Source: a virus
Length of the DNA: 64,000 nt
Direction: 5' to 3' (one strand)
IMG/VR virus record: IMGVR_UViG_3300047157_000197
Coordinates: 1 to 64,000 of that record
Shown: positions 23,206-30,928 of the stretch, in pieces
Layout of the letters: every line of letters begins with the position of its first letter
Position numbering within the stretch: position 1 is the stretch's first letter
Translations under genes and position numbers: made by a program
Notes under the pieces: generated by a model
What the model was told of the DNA's origin: nothing
The model's input: only the letters and a program-made list of their open reading frames with translations
Databases searched by the model: none

Positions 23206-23934
23206 ATGGATATTTTGAAATATTGGAATAAAATTACATTTGATATAACATCTTTCAAATGGTTTTTATCCGAGAGAAAAAATAAAAGTTTTAAAACAAG
23301 TGGTTCTGATAGTACCACTAACAATCTTTATACTTACAACGACTTAGGATTTAGAGGTGATTCACTTCCTCTTGTTGGTAAAAAGTTAATGGCAGTTGGT
23401 TGTTCTCACACAGAAGGAATTGGTGTAAACGATAATCAAACCTGGCCTCACTACTTATCTAAACTCTTAAACTATTCACACATCAACTTTGGATTTACTG
23501 GTAGGAGTAATGATTATATAGCTAGATGTATCTTAACCTTTACCGAAGAAATAAAACCTGATTTAGTTTGTATAATGTATTCTTATCCAGAAAGACGAGA
23601 ATATTACACAAAAGAAAACGGAGTTGAACCATTTCACCCAAACCCTTGGGGATGGTTTTCAGAATCAAAAAATACAAATTATTTTAAATCTAAATTACAA
23701 CTATCGAATGATAATGAGGATTTTATAAATTGGTATAAAAATCATTTACTAATTACAAACTTTTTACAGAACAAGAACATTCCTTATATTTGGAATGGAA
23801 TATTTATTAACAATGAGTATGATGATGGTTTTAGATTTGATGGTGATTATAATATACCATATAACAACCACGCAACTCCAAACGAAAATAAAGATTACGC
23901 AAATAAATTATTTAATTTTATAAAGAAAAAATAA
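23206..23934 (+). CDS. SGNH/GDSL-family hydrolase, second copy
   Basis: GCSHTEG places the nucleophile at Ser67, and a GRSND block follows. A clear catalytic His block near the C-terminus is less obvious than in the protein at 5188. A 60-residue N-terminal extension precedes the domain (LGFRGDSLP). It shares one base with the phoH start codon. Likely an esterase acting on glycan or lipid, substrate unknown. Confidence 0.7.
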   Translation: MDILKYWNKITFDITSFKWFLSERKNKSFKTSGSDSTTNNLYTYNDLGFRGDSLPLVGKKLMAVGCSHTEGIGVNDNQTWPHYLSKLLNYSHINFGFTGRSNDYIARCILTFTEEIKPDLVCIMYSYPERREYYTKENGVEPFHPNPWGWFSESKNTNYFKSKLQLSNDNEDFINWYKNHLLITNFLQNKNIPYIWNGIFINNEYDDGFRFDGDYNIPYNNHATPNENKDYANKLFNFIKKK

Positions 23935-24599
23935 TGGGTACAGAAAACAAAAGTAAAACTCCACCAAAGGGAAAAGTTAGATTTTCAATTACATTATCAG
24001 AAGAACAAAAGATGGCTAAGACAAATATCTTATATCATCCTTATAACTTTGTTCTTGGAAAAGCAGGTAGTGGTAAAACGTTACTTGCAGTACAAATCGG
24101 ATTAGATATGTTTTTTCAAAGAAAGATAAATCAAATCATTATAACAAGACCAACAGTATCTAATGAAGATAATGGATATCTACCAGGTTCACTTGATGAA
24201 AAGATGGAACCTTGGTTAGTACCAATTCGTTCCAATATGAGAAAGGTTTATAACAAACCAGCCATTTTAGAAAAAATGGAATCTGATGAGAAGATTGAAT
24301 TGGTATCTTTATCTCACTTTAGAGGAAGAACATTTGATAACGCAATAGTTATAGTAGATGAGTTCCAAAACTTGACTAAACAACAACTTAGTATGGTGTT
24401 GGGTAGATTGGGTAAGGGTTCTACTATGATACTTTGTGGAGACCCACAACAAATTGATTTAAAGTTTGCTAATGATTCTGCTATACACGAAGTACCAAAG
24501 GTTAAAGAATCTAAATATGTTTATTCAGTTAGTCTATTAGATAACCACAGACATGAATCATTAGATGAGATACTAAGATTGTTACAAAATTACGCATAA
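23934..24599 (+). CDS. phoH: PhoH-like ATPase
   Basis: PhoH proteins are P-loop ATPases very common in marine phages; a role in RNA metabolism is suspected but not settled. Walker A is GKAGSGKT (42-49), Walker B is IVIVDEFQN near 134, and GDPQQID with a final NHR arginine complete the helicase-superfamily-1-like core. At 221 residues it is a single domain without KH or PIN extensions. It overlaps the SGNH hydrolase gene by one base. Confidence 0.9.
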   Translation: MGTENKSKTPPKGKVRFSITLSEEQKMAKTNILYHPYNFVLGKAGSGKTLLAVQIGLDMFFQRKINQIIITRPTVSNEDNGYLPGSLDEKMEPWLVPIRSNMRKVYNKPAILEKMESDEKIELVSLSHFRGRTFDNAIVIVDEFQNLTKQQLSMVLGRLGKGSTMILCGDPQQIDLKFANDSAIHEVPKVKESKYVYSVSLLDNHRHESLDEILRLLQNYA

Positions 24600-24639
24600 T
24601 TGTTAAGGTAAAACTTTAACATAATTTTAACATTTAATA

Positions 24640-24671
24640 TTAGGTTTTGTAGTTTATTTTCACTATATTTA
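24640..24671 (+). promoter_or_regulatory. Bacteroidetes-type promoter
   Basis: TTAGG (24640-24644), 19-base spacer, TATATTTA (24664-24671). It begins the early/middle block after phoH. Confidence 0.75.
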
Positions 24672-24708
24672 CTATGTAAATAATTAATAACACTTAAAAC
24701 TTAAATAA

Positions 24709-24987
24709 ATGAATTACTTAGTACATCCTCAACATATCGTATCAAGAGCCCTTGGTATCGATTCTTTCACAAAAATGATTAATGACGAACAAGTTCAATT
24801 CTCTGAATTGGTTGATACCTCAGTTGAAATAGCTGAAGAATGGACTAATGATTGGGATGAAGACCAAGGATTTGGTTCTTCAGATGGAACTTACCTTCTA
24901 AAAGATTTTATTGATACTATTATATCATCTTACACTAAGGGATATAAAACAGTATTTAATCCTTCATTATCAATCGTAAAACTTTAA
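24709..24987 (+). CDS. Hypothetical protein, 92 aa
   Basis: Acidic soluble protein with a Trp-rich centre (EEWTNDWDED). First gene after the promoter at 24640. Unknown function. Confidence 0.65.
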   Translation: MNYLVHPQHIVSRALGIDSFTKMINDEQVQFSELVDTSVEIAEEWTNDWDEDQGFGSSDGTYLLKDFIDTIISSYTKGYKTVFNPSLSIVKL

Positions 24988-24990
24988 GAC

Positions 24991-25245
24991 ATGAGAATAG
25001 GATATAAAAAATTTAAAGAAATTAAAAAATGGTATGGTTCATCTGATTTTGAAATCGGATATGATTCTTACTTTACTCAAGGTAAAGGAATAACACTTAG
25101 ATTTGGGTATTGGCAAAAAGTAGATTTTGAAGGATTACAAGAAATACTACCACATTATTGTAAGGTAACCGAAAACATTGTTGATGAAGATGATGATTGT
25201 GGAACTTTATATAATTATAATATTACTGATGATAGAATTTATTAA
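24991..25245 (+). CDS. Hypothetical protein, 84 aa
   Basis: Aromatic-rich with an acidic, Cys-containing C-terminus (DEDDDCGTL). Follows the previous gene by 3 bases. No family. Confidence 0.6.
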   Translation: MRIGYKKFKEIKKWYGSSDFEIGYDSYFTQGKGITLRFGYWQKVDFEGLQEILPHYCKVTENIVDEDDDCGTLYNYNITDDRIY

Positions 25246-25320
25246 AAATAATGTTATTTAGAATCAATATAAACTGATAAAATAAATCACTTTTTACTTG
25301 ACTCGTATTGCTTTTTTTCG

Positions 25321-25328
25321 TATATTAG
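25321..25328 (+). promoter_or_regulatory. Bacteroidetes-type promoter -7 box with hairpin leader
   Basis: TCGTATATTAG matches the window's -7 box, but the upstream element is weak (CTTGA around 25297). The downstream leader TGTAGTTGAG is shared with the candidate RNA at 1487, and GGGG-ATTTAA-CCCC can form a small hairpin before the ATG at 25384. Confidence 0.6.
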
Positions 25329-25383
25329 TCTTGTAGTTGAGTTGGGGATTTAACCCCATTAATAAACCTTTAAAATATAAAAT

Positions 25384-25683
25384 ATGATAAAAGAAATGAA
25401 TTTAGGATTAGTAAAAATGAATGAGAGTAAGACTGAACTTTATGGAGTTCAATATTACAAATCTAAGTGGGAAAGAAACTTAGGTGATACTTTAACTATC
25501 GATGGTGAAAAGTGGTTAGTTGGTATTATCGGTGATACTAAGAATGGTGTAATTTCTGCTCTTAATGATATTGTTAAAAAACACAATTCTATAACCAATA
25601 AGAAAAAATACCAACAGAGAAAAGAAGAAAAGTTCATTATGAATAATATTCTTAATAATGTAATGAAAGAATTAAACCTTTAA
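25384..25683 (+). CDS. Hypothetical protein, 99 aa
   Basis: The N-terminal half looks beta-rich (LYGVQYY...GEKWLVGIIGD) and the C-terminal third is a lysine-rich helix. No recognised domain. The leader has a GGGG/CCCC hairpin. Confidence 0.65.
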   Translation: MIKEMNLGLVKMNESKTELYGVQYYKSKWERNLGDTLTIDGEKWLVGIIGDTKNGVISALNDIVKKHNSITNKKKYQQRKEEKFIMNNILNNVMKELNL

Positions 25684-25695
25684 AATAATTAAAAT

Positions 25696-25887
25696 ATGAT
25701 AAAAGTAAACGATAAAATAAAATTTGAAAACAAGTATGGAACAATACAAGAAGGAATTGTTACCGATACTAACTACCAATGTGAATTTGATGCAGACCTT
25801 AATGGGTGTGTTAGAATAGACGTAGATTATGGCAATAAAATCATTGGTTCAATAAGTACATTAATAGATAAATCACAAATAATATAA
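25696..25887 (+). CDS. Small beta-barrel-like protein, 63 aa
   Basis: Short strands around IKVNDKIKFENKYG and EGIVTDTNYQ suggest an SH3-like barrel, similar in feel to the 52-aa protein at 2850. Inference from pattern only. Confidence 0.6.
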   Translation: MIKVNDKIKFENKYGTIQEGIVTDTNYQCEFDADLNGCVRIDVDYGNKIIGSISTLIDKSQII

Positions 25888-25904
25888 ATTTTAAAACGTA
25901 AAAT

Positions 25905-26087
25905 ATGAGTAAATTAAATGAAAGATATCCGAATGGGTACATGGGTAAAATTGAGTATTGGACTAGTAAGTTGAATGCTGAGGTTATGAATACGAAAGTT
26001 CCTAACTTAGAGGAGATAGATAGGATTCACAGAAAGTTGGATTACTTTATCCAAAGACAATGGGATTCCGTAGTAACAGTAAAATAA
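25905..26087 (+). CDS. Hypothetical protein, 60 aa
   Basis: Helical and charged, with a Tyr/Trp-rich N-terminus. Part of the run of small genes after 25384. Unknown. Confidence 0.55.
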   Translation: MSKLNERYPNGYMGKIEYWTSKLNAEVMNTKVPNLEEIDRIHRKLDYFIQRQWDSVVTVK

Positions 26088-26118
26088 GATTTAGTACTAA
26101 CCAGTAAAATTAATTAAA

Positions 26119-26298
26119 ATGATAAAAGCAATTAAAAGTAAATTATTAACTTACCTATTCAAAGATTGGGTAATGAATGAAACAGATTTAGAAACACTAC
26201 AAGTATCTAAACAATTTATCTCAAAAAGAGAACAAGCAATTACAGGTCATGTACCGATATTGGGATTCAGGTCTCACTCAACCGAGAAGATACAATAA
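26119..26298 (+). CDS. Hypothetical protein, 59 aa
   Basis: Amphipathic N-terminus (KSKLLTYLFKDW) and a polar rest, possibly membrane-associated. It ends 5 bases before the TTG start of the next gene. Unknown function. Confidence 0.5.
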   Translation: MIKAIKSKLLTYLFKDWVMNETDLETLQVSKQFISKREQAITGHVPILGFRSHSTEKIQ

Positions 26299-26303
26299 AA
26301 ATT

Positions 26304-26918
26304 TTGAAAGTATTAATATTAGGTATATCAAGAAGTGGAACCACTTCATTACTAAAGGGATTTAAACACCAAAAGTATATAACAGTTGGGGAACCTTTTA
26401 ATAATGCTATTAATTTAAATAGAGATTATCCACCCGTAGAACTTATTGATAATGATAATATTTGTGTAAAAACCCTTTGCAATCAAATACCTAATAATCT
26501 CGATATATCATTTTATGCTTTTATTAAAAAATTTATTAAAGAGTTTGATAAAATTATTTTACTCGATAGAAAAAATAGCATAGAACATGAAGAAAGTTTT
26601 ATGCATATGTATTGGAGATTATCCATTAATCAACTTGCTCATACAAAATGGAGTAGTGGTGTAGTACCAAATGATTTTAAAGAGAATTTTTATAAAGACG
26701 GTGGAATGAATCGTTTATATTTACAAAAAGAACAATTAAAAAAAATATCAAGCTACATTAATACTCCAATAACATGGTATGAAGAATTATATGGCGAAGA
26801 TAGAATACAATCACTAAAGGTTATAACCAAATGGGATTTAGACTTAGATTCAAACCTTTTAAACAATTATCTCAATCCAAAACATAAACTTAAACAAGTT
26901 AATAAAACCATAATATAA
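26304..26918 (+). CDS. P-loop protein, sulfotransferase-like
   Basis: Starts at TTG; the first strand and P-loop (VLILGISRSGTTSLLKG) match the PAPS-binding loop of sulfotransferases (typically SGTT). A later KIILLDRKNS resembles the second, 3'-phosphate-binding strand. At 204 residues it is small for the family but has the correct order of motifs. Together with the protein at 6103, it suggests transfer of sulfate onto glycans or lipids. Kinase-like alternatives cannot be excluded. Confidence 0.6.
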   Translation: MKVLILGISRSGTTSLLKGFKHQKYITVGEPFNNAINLNRDYPPVELIDNDNICVKTLCNQIPNNLDISFYAFIKKFIKEFDKIILLDRKNSIEHEESFMHMYWRLSINQLAHTKWSSGVVPNDFKENFYKDGGMNRLYLQKEQLKKISSYINTPITWYEELYGEDRIQSLKVITKWDLDLDSNLLNNYLNPKHKLKQVNKTII

Positions 26919-26923
26919 ATAAA

Positions 26924-28129
26924 ATGAAAGTAAAAAATTTAATATTCTATATTACTATTTTTATAGGATTAACCTCATGTGAAAAAGATTTTATTGATGA
27001 TGAGCTTTGTTGTGTACCACCACCTGTGGAAACAATGAAACTTGAATCATATTATAACCAAAAAAGTGGAATAGTATTTAGATGGGGACATTATACATCT
27101 AACTCAACCTCATCAGATATGGGTGAAGTTGGTGGTCATTTTGCTGGTGGACAAGCATACCATGATGTTAATAATGATGGATTTCAAGATATACTTGTTA
27201 CATACCATAGTGAAACAAACGAGTCATCTACTAATTGGTATTTAAATCAAGGAGATGATATACAATTTACAAAAACTTATTTAATAAACGAATCAACAAC
27301 AGGCTTATCTTCATACAAAATTCTTAAAACAGATGTTAATAATGATAATAGAGCAGATTTTATTTTATTAGGTGTAGATGAAACTGTACCAGGAAATTAT
27401 GGTGGAAACTTTACAGTTTTAAAACAAACAACCGAAGGAACCTTTGATGTTATTTCAATTGATGATGGAAATGGATTATGGTTTCACACCGGAGCTGCAG
27501 GAGATTTAAACAACGATGGTTTTGTTGATGTGGTTGGTGCAACGTATATTTGGTTAGGAGATGGAAATGGAAACTTTACTAATACAAATATTAGTGTTCA
27601 TGATTTTGGAGTTGAACCAGCATTAAGTTATGAGATACTTGATATAAACAACGATGGGTTTAATGATATAGTAGTAGGAACACAAGAACCAGGACCTGAT
27701 ATGTATGGAAGTACTTCGAGTATATTATTAGGTAAATCTATTTTTGGAGAGTATAATGTTATACCATTACCGAGTACCGAGACAACACATACAATGGATT
27801 TAGAATTTTTAGATTATGATAATGATGGTGATTTGGATATTTTAGAATTAAGGGGTGTTTCATCTGGTCATGATGAATACTCAACTTATACTTTTATACA
27901 TCTATATACAAATAACAATTTAACATTTACTTTGGATAACGATGTTTTTAGTGAAGCTATAGATGGTGGATATTTACTTGGAAGTGATGATAAAAATGGT
28001 TGGTCAAGAATAAAAATTGATGATATTGATAATGATGGAGTAGATGATATAGTACAAGATAACCACAATGATAGTAATTATAACGGATTAAAAAAAATTA
28101 ACGGAAATTGGAAAAAATATCAATTTTAA
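26924..28129 (+). CDS. Surface lipoprotein with FG-GAP/VCBS repeats
   Basis: Signal peptide with lipobox (GLTSC, Cys19) marks a lipoprotein for the host envelope. At least five DxNNDGxxD-type calcium-binding loops follow (DVNNDGFQD, DVNNDNRAD, DLNNDGFVD, DINNDGFND, DYDNDGDLD, DIDNDGVDD), the signature of FG-GAP/VCBS beta-propellers used in adhesion by Bacteroidetes. A phage-encoded host-surface adhesin or exclusion factor is a reasonable guess. It looks acquired from a host. The promoter at 28130 begins right at its stop. Confidence 0.8.
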   Translation: MKVKNLIFYITIFIGLTSCEKDFIDDELCCVPPPVETMKLESYYNQKSGIVFRWGHYTSNSTSSDMGEVGGHFAGGQAYHDVNNDGFQDILVTYHSETNESSTNWYLNQGDDIQFTKTYLINESTTGLSSYKILKTDVNNDNRADFILLGVDETVPGNYGGNFTVLKQTTEGTFDVISIDDGNGLWFHTGAAGDLNNDGFVDVVGATYIWLGDGNGNFTNTNISVHDFGVEPALSYEILDINNDGFNDIVVGTQEPGPDMYGSTSSILLGKSIFGEYNVIPLPSTETTHTMDLEFLDYDNDGDLDILELRGVSSGHDEYSTYTFIHLYTNNNLTFTLDNDVFSEAIDGGYLLGSDDKNGWSRIKIDDIDNDGVDDIVQDNHNDSNYNGLKKINGNWKKYQF

Positions 28130-28161
28130 TTAGGATATTACAAATATTTTTCGTATATTTA
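28130..28161 (+). promoter_or_regulatory. Bacteroidetes-type promoter, near-leaderless
   Basis: TTAGG (28130-28134), 19-base spacer, TATATTTA (28154-28161). The ATG at 28170 is only a few bases beyond the expected start of transcription. Confidence 0.8.
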
Positions 28162-28169
28162 CATAGTAA

Positions 28170-28688
28170 ATGAGTGATAATATTAACCCTAACAAAGAAA
28201 AAGATTTGAAAAAAAAGATAGTTTACATTGACATGGATGGCGTATTAGTTGATTTCGGAAAAGCAATCGAAGATTGGTTTACTAACCACCCACATTTAAA
28301 AGGAAGATACGAAACGTTTCCTGACCACATCCAAGGATTATTCAGAATTGCACCACCAATGAAAGATGCTATTGAGGCTGTAAAGAAACTACACGAAAGT
28401 GGTAAGTATGAATTATTCATTGCTACTTCTGCTCCTTGGGGTAACCCACAAAGTAATACCGATAAAAGATTTTGGATAGAGGATTACTTCGGTGATATAT
28501 TTCACAAAAGAATGTTCATCACTCACAGAAAAGATTTGTTAGTTGGTGATTATCTTATTGATGATAGAATCAAGAATGGTGCTGGTGAGTTTGGTGGAGA
28601 GTTATTGAGATTCGGAGTAGATTGGGAAAACGATAACAAACCAAATGAATATCCAACTTGGGATAGTATATTAGAAAAATTATTATAA
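28170..28688 (+). CDS. 5'(3')-deoxyribonucleotidase-like HAD phosphatase
   Basis: This family removes phosphate from deoxynucleoside monophosphates. DMDGVLVD holds the nucleophile Asp21 and acid/base Asp23; ATSAP is motif II, the Lys of HRKD fits motif III and YLIDDR is motif IV. Length matches NT5C-type proteins. It probably tunes dNTP pools along with dCMP deaminase and ThyA. It shares one base with the next start. Confidence 0.85.
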   Translation: MSDNINPNKEKDLKKKIVYIDMDGVLVDFGKAIEDWFTNHPHLKGRYETFPDHIQGLFRIAPPMKDAIEAVKKLHESGKYELFIATSAPWGNPQSNTDKRFWIEDYFGDIFHKRMFITHRKDLLVGDYLIDDRIKNGAGEFGGELLRFGVDWENDNKPNEYPTWDSILEKLL

Positions 28689-29161
28689 TGAATAGAAAAG
28701 AACAAACAGAAAAATTCGCATTAGATGGAATTAAATTAATAGTTCTTATCATAGCGGTACTAGCAGTATTTGCATCTTTCATGAGTTGTACAGTTGAAGA
28801 TGATATGTTGATGTTGGAACAACCAAAATTAGAACTTGACGGTAGATTACCAATGGATTCAAATGGATATTATCATTTAGAACTAAATCAAAATACTAAT
28901 CAAACAATACACACAATAAGTGGTACTGTTGATGACTATTATTCTAATGAACCATTAAAGGTAAGTTGGGATAGTAATCTTACTTGGATATACCAAGGAG
29001 ATGATGTGAGTACATCTAATCAATCATCTTATGTAGTTAATGGTAAAGTTCACAATGTGATAGCACCAATCAATACAATGGTAGGAGATACTCTTATACT
29101 AACAGGTACTATTAGAGAATATTTAGTTACCGATACAATTAAAATAGTTCTTAATGAGTGA
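28688..29161 (+). CDS. Membrane-anchored or lipoprotein-like exported protein
   Basis: Residues 16-34 form a hydrophobic helix ending in FMSC, close to a lipobox, after an unusually long 15-residue polar N-terminus. The rest is beta-rich and Thr/Asn-rich, as in surface proteins. Likely in the host envelope. It overlaps its neighbours by 1 and 8 bases. Confidence 0.65.
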   Translation: MNRKEQTEKFALDGIKLIVLIIAVLAVFASFMSCTVEDDMLMLEQPKLELDGRLPMDSNGYYHLELNQNTNQTIHTISGTVDDYYSNEPLKVSWDSNLTWIYQGDDVSTSNQSSYVVNGKVHNVIAPINTMVGDTLILTGTIREYLVTDTIKIVLNE

Positions 29162-29486
29162 AGTAGTTGAATGGCCATTAAACCCAATTACCGAAGAAAC
29201 TTTTGTAAATCAAAATTGGGAAAGATACGATGAAATTGAAATAACAAAAAGTGGTAAAAAAGATAAATATTATTATTTTATGTTACCTTTACCAAAAGAT
29301 AATCCCGATGATAAAGCATTATGTTTGATATCAACTACAAATGATGAATATGAAGATTTTGATTTTTTAAAAAAAGGTGAATACTTAGTTGAAGTTGAGG
29401 GAACTGCATCTTTAGGTATTTGTAGATATGAAGAAGAATTAGCAATATTATATAAAGCATTAACAAAACAAAATATAGAAGATTAA
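29154..29486 (+). CDS. Hypothetical acidic protein, 110 aa
   Basis: Soluble, Glu/Asp/Tyr-rich, beta-rich in the middle (KYYYFMLPLPKD). No recognised motif. Starts inside the end of the previous gene. Confidence 0.65.
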   Translation: MSEVVEWPLNPITEETFVNQNWERYDEIEITKSGKKDKYYYFMLPLPKDNPDDKALCLISTTNDEYEDFDFLKKGEYLVEVEGTASLGICRYEEELAILYKALTKQNIED

Positions 29487-29496
29487 ATTATAAAAC

Positions 29497-30159
29497 ATGA
29501 GAAATTATACAGCAGAACAATTACAAGGTAACTATGATAAATTCATAGGTGCATTAAAAAAAGTATTTAAAGGTGAGAGATTAGAAAAACTCTTACTTAT
29601 GTATTCCGAAACGGAATTAGGACAAGAACTGGCATTGGCACCCGCAAGTGGTAAACTACATTTCCATTCAGCTTATGTTGGTGGTTATATAGACCATGTT
29701 ATGAATGTTGCAAGAAACGCATATAAATTAAGAAAAGTTTACGAAGAAGGTGGAGTTAAGGTAGATTTTACAGATGAAGAATTATTATTCGCTGCATTCC
29801 ATCACGATTTAGGTAAACTTGGTACTAGAGAAAACGGCCCTTTATATAAAGCAGAAACATCTGATTGGCATAGAAAGAATCAAAACTCAATGTTCAAACA
29901 TAATGGTGAATTACATTTTATGGATGTAACCCATAGAGCACTTTGGTTACTTAATCAATATGATATCAAATATAACGAAAAAGAAATGTTAGGAATTATG
30001 TTGGCCGATGGATTATATAATGATGCAACTAAACCATACTTCATTTCTTACAGAGAAGAATTTAGATTAAAAACAGATTTACCATATGTTTTACATTGGG
30101 CAGACCACATGAGTTGTAGACAAGAAAATAAAGAGTGGGAAGATTCAAAACCATTTTAA
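29497..30159 (+). CDS. HD-domain phosphohydrolase
   Basis: HD proteins hydrolyse phosphate esters of nucleotides or cyclic messengers. The metal site is visible as His102-His103-Asp104 in HHDLGK, with an upstream IDHVMNVA helix carrying another His and a downstream WADHMS. The 220 residues contain no other recognised domain. Substrates could be dNMPs or signalling nucleotides. It is followed by TGACA palindromes at 30161. Confidence 0.8.
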   Translation: MRNYTAEQLQGNYDKFIGALKKVFKGERLEKLLLMYSETELGQELALAPASGKLHFHSAYVGGYIDHVMNVARNAYKLRKVYEEGGVKVDFTDEELLFAAFHHDLGKLGTRENGPLYKAETSDWHRKNQNSMFKHNGELHFMDVTHRALWLLNQYDIKYNEKEMLGIMLADGLYNDATKPYFISYREEFRLKTDLPYVLHWADHMSCRQENKEWEDSKPF

Positions 30160-30160
30160 C

Positions 30161-30205
30161 TGACAAATAGTCATGTTATATGTTTACAAAACTGACAAAA
30201 TGTCA
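30161..30205. promoter_or_regulatory. Pair of TGACA/TGTCA operator candidates before hsp20
   Basis: TGACAAATAGTCA at 30161-30173 (one arm mismatch) and the perfect TGACAAAATGTCA at 30193-30205 are separated by 32 bases, with a further half-site TGACA at 30216. They share arms with sites at 544-702 and 1878. Confidence 0.5.
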
Positions 30206-30283
30206 TCTTATATGTTGACAAAAACGATTGGTATGAATTTGGTACAATAGATAGTAAATGTATAATTAAAAAAAAGGAATATT

Positions 30284-30655
30284 ATGTTTTACACAATTAA
30301 TGAAAATTTCGTAGATAACTTCTTTAAGGACATCTACACAACAAAACCAACTGATAGATTGAATTCACAATTTGAAGCAACAATATTAGAAGATGGTAAA
30401 CAACAAGTTACAATTAACACTATTGGACATAATCCAAAAGATATTACAGTAGATGTTACAGATGAAGAAATCACAGTCAAATCTACAAAAGGAGAAGATA
30501 CTTCTTCGTTTGTTAAGAATATTGATTTAGTATTAACAGTTGGTGCTGATTACGATGGTACAAAAACAACTGCTAAATTTGATAATGGGTTACTTACTCT
30601 CCTCATTGATAAGAAAATTAATAAAAAGGCAAAGTCTTTAAAGATTTCTTATTAA
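30284..30655 (+). CDS. hsp20: Small heat-shock protein Hsp20 (alpha-crystallin)
   Basis: A beta-sandwich of about 85 residues with IGHNPKDITVDVTD and the closing NGLLTLLIDKK, the position of the conserved NGxL segment. Hsp20 holds unfolding proteins in a refoldable state, and T4-like marine phages often carry one, perhaps for capsid or tail assembly. The N-terminal arm is short. Upstream lie palindromic operator candidates; downstream is a strong terminator, so it may be a single-gene unit. Confidence 0.85.
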   Translation: MFYTINENFVDNFFKDIYTTKPTDRLNSQFEATILEDGKQQVTINTIGHNPKDITVDVTDEEITVKSTKGEDTSSFVKNIDLVLTVGADYDGTKTTAKFDNGLLTLLIDKKINKKAKSLKISY

Positions 30656-30676
30656 AACCAATTAATCAAAAATAAG

Positions 30677-30703
30677 AAAAGGGGATTGGTTTCCCCTTTT
30701 TTT
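30677..30703 (+). terminator. Intrinsic terminator after hsp20
   Basis: AAAAGGGGA (30677-30685) pairs with TCCCCTTTT (30692-30700), followed by T residues. Confidence 0.85.
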
Positions 30704-30708
30704 ATATC

Positions 30709-30720
30709 TTAATATTTATA
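30709..30720 (+). promoter_or_regulatory. Possible late promoter motif (partial)
   Basis: TTAATATTTATA keeps the TATTTATA core directly after the terminator and 22 bases before the next ATG, but lacks the full 11-base match. Confidence 0.4.
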
Positions 30721-30742
30721 CATATACAATAAACTATATCAA

Positions 30743-30922
30743 ATGAAAGATATTTACAAACAAAAAGTTTCAAACGCATTAGATTCGTGTGTAAGCAAAT
30801 CTAAAGTAGTTAGAGAAATGGTAACAGGTGAAAGACCCGCTGACCCTAAAACAGCTAGTTCTTATTTACAACAAATCGAGAAATCACTCGAAGAAATCAA
30901 GGAATTTATTGAAAGGGGGTAA
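30743..30922 (+). CDS. Hypothetical protein, 59 aa
   Basis: Helical and charged; a Lys/Ser-rich centre and an acidic C-terminal helix (EKSLEEIKEF). It is followed after 6 bases by the large membrane coiled-coil gene. Unknown function. Confidence 0.6.
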   Translation: MKDIYKQKVSNALDSCVSKSKVVREMVTGERPADPKTASSYLQQIEKSLEEIKEFIERG

Positions 30923-30928
30923 CACCTT

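Noticed and set aside
30210-30246. Sigma-70-type TTGACA promoter before hsp20
   Set aside because: A TTGACA is present, but the spacing to TACAAT is too long and the -7 box of this host group is missing.
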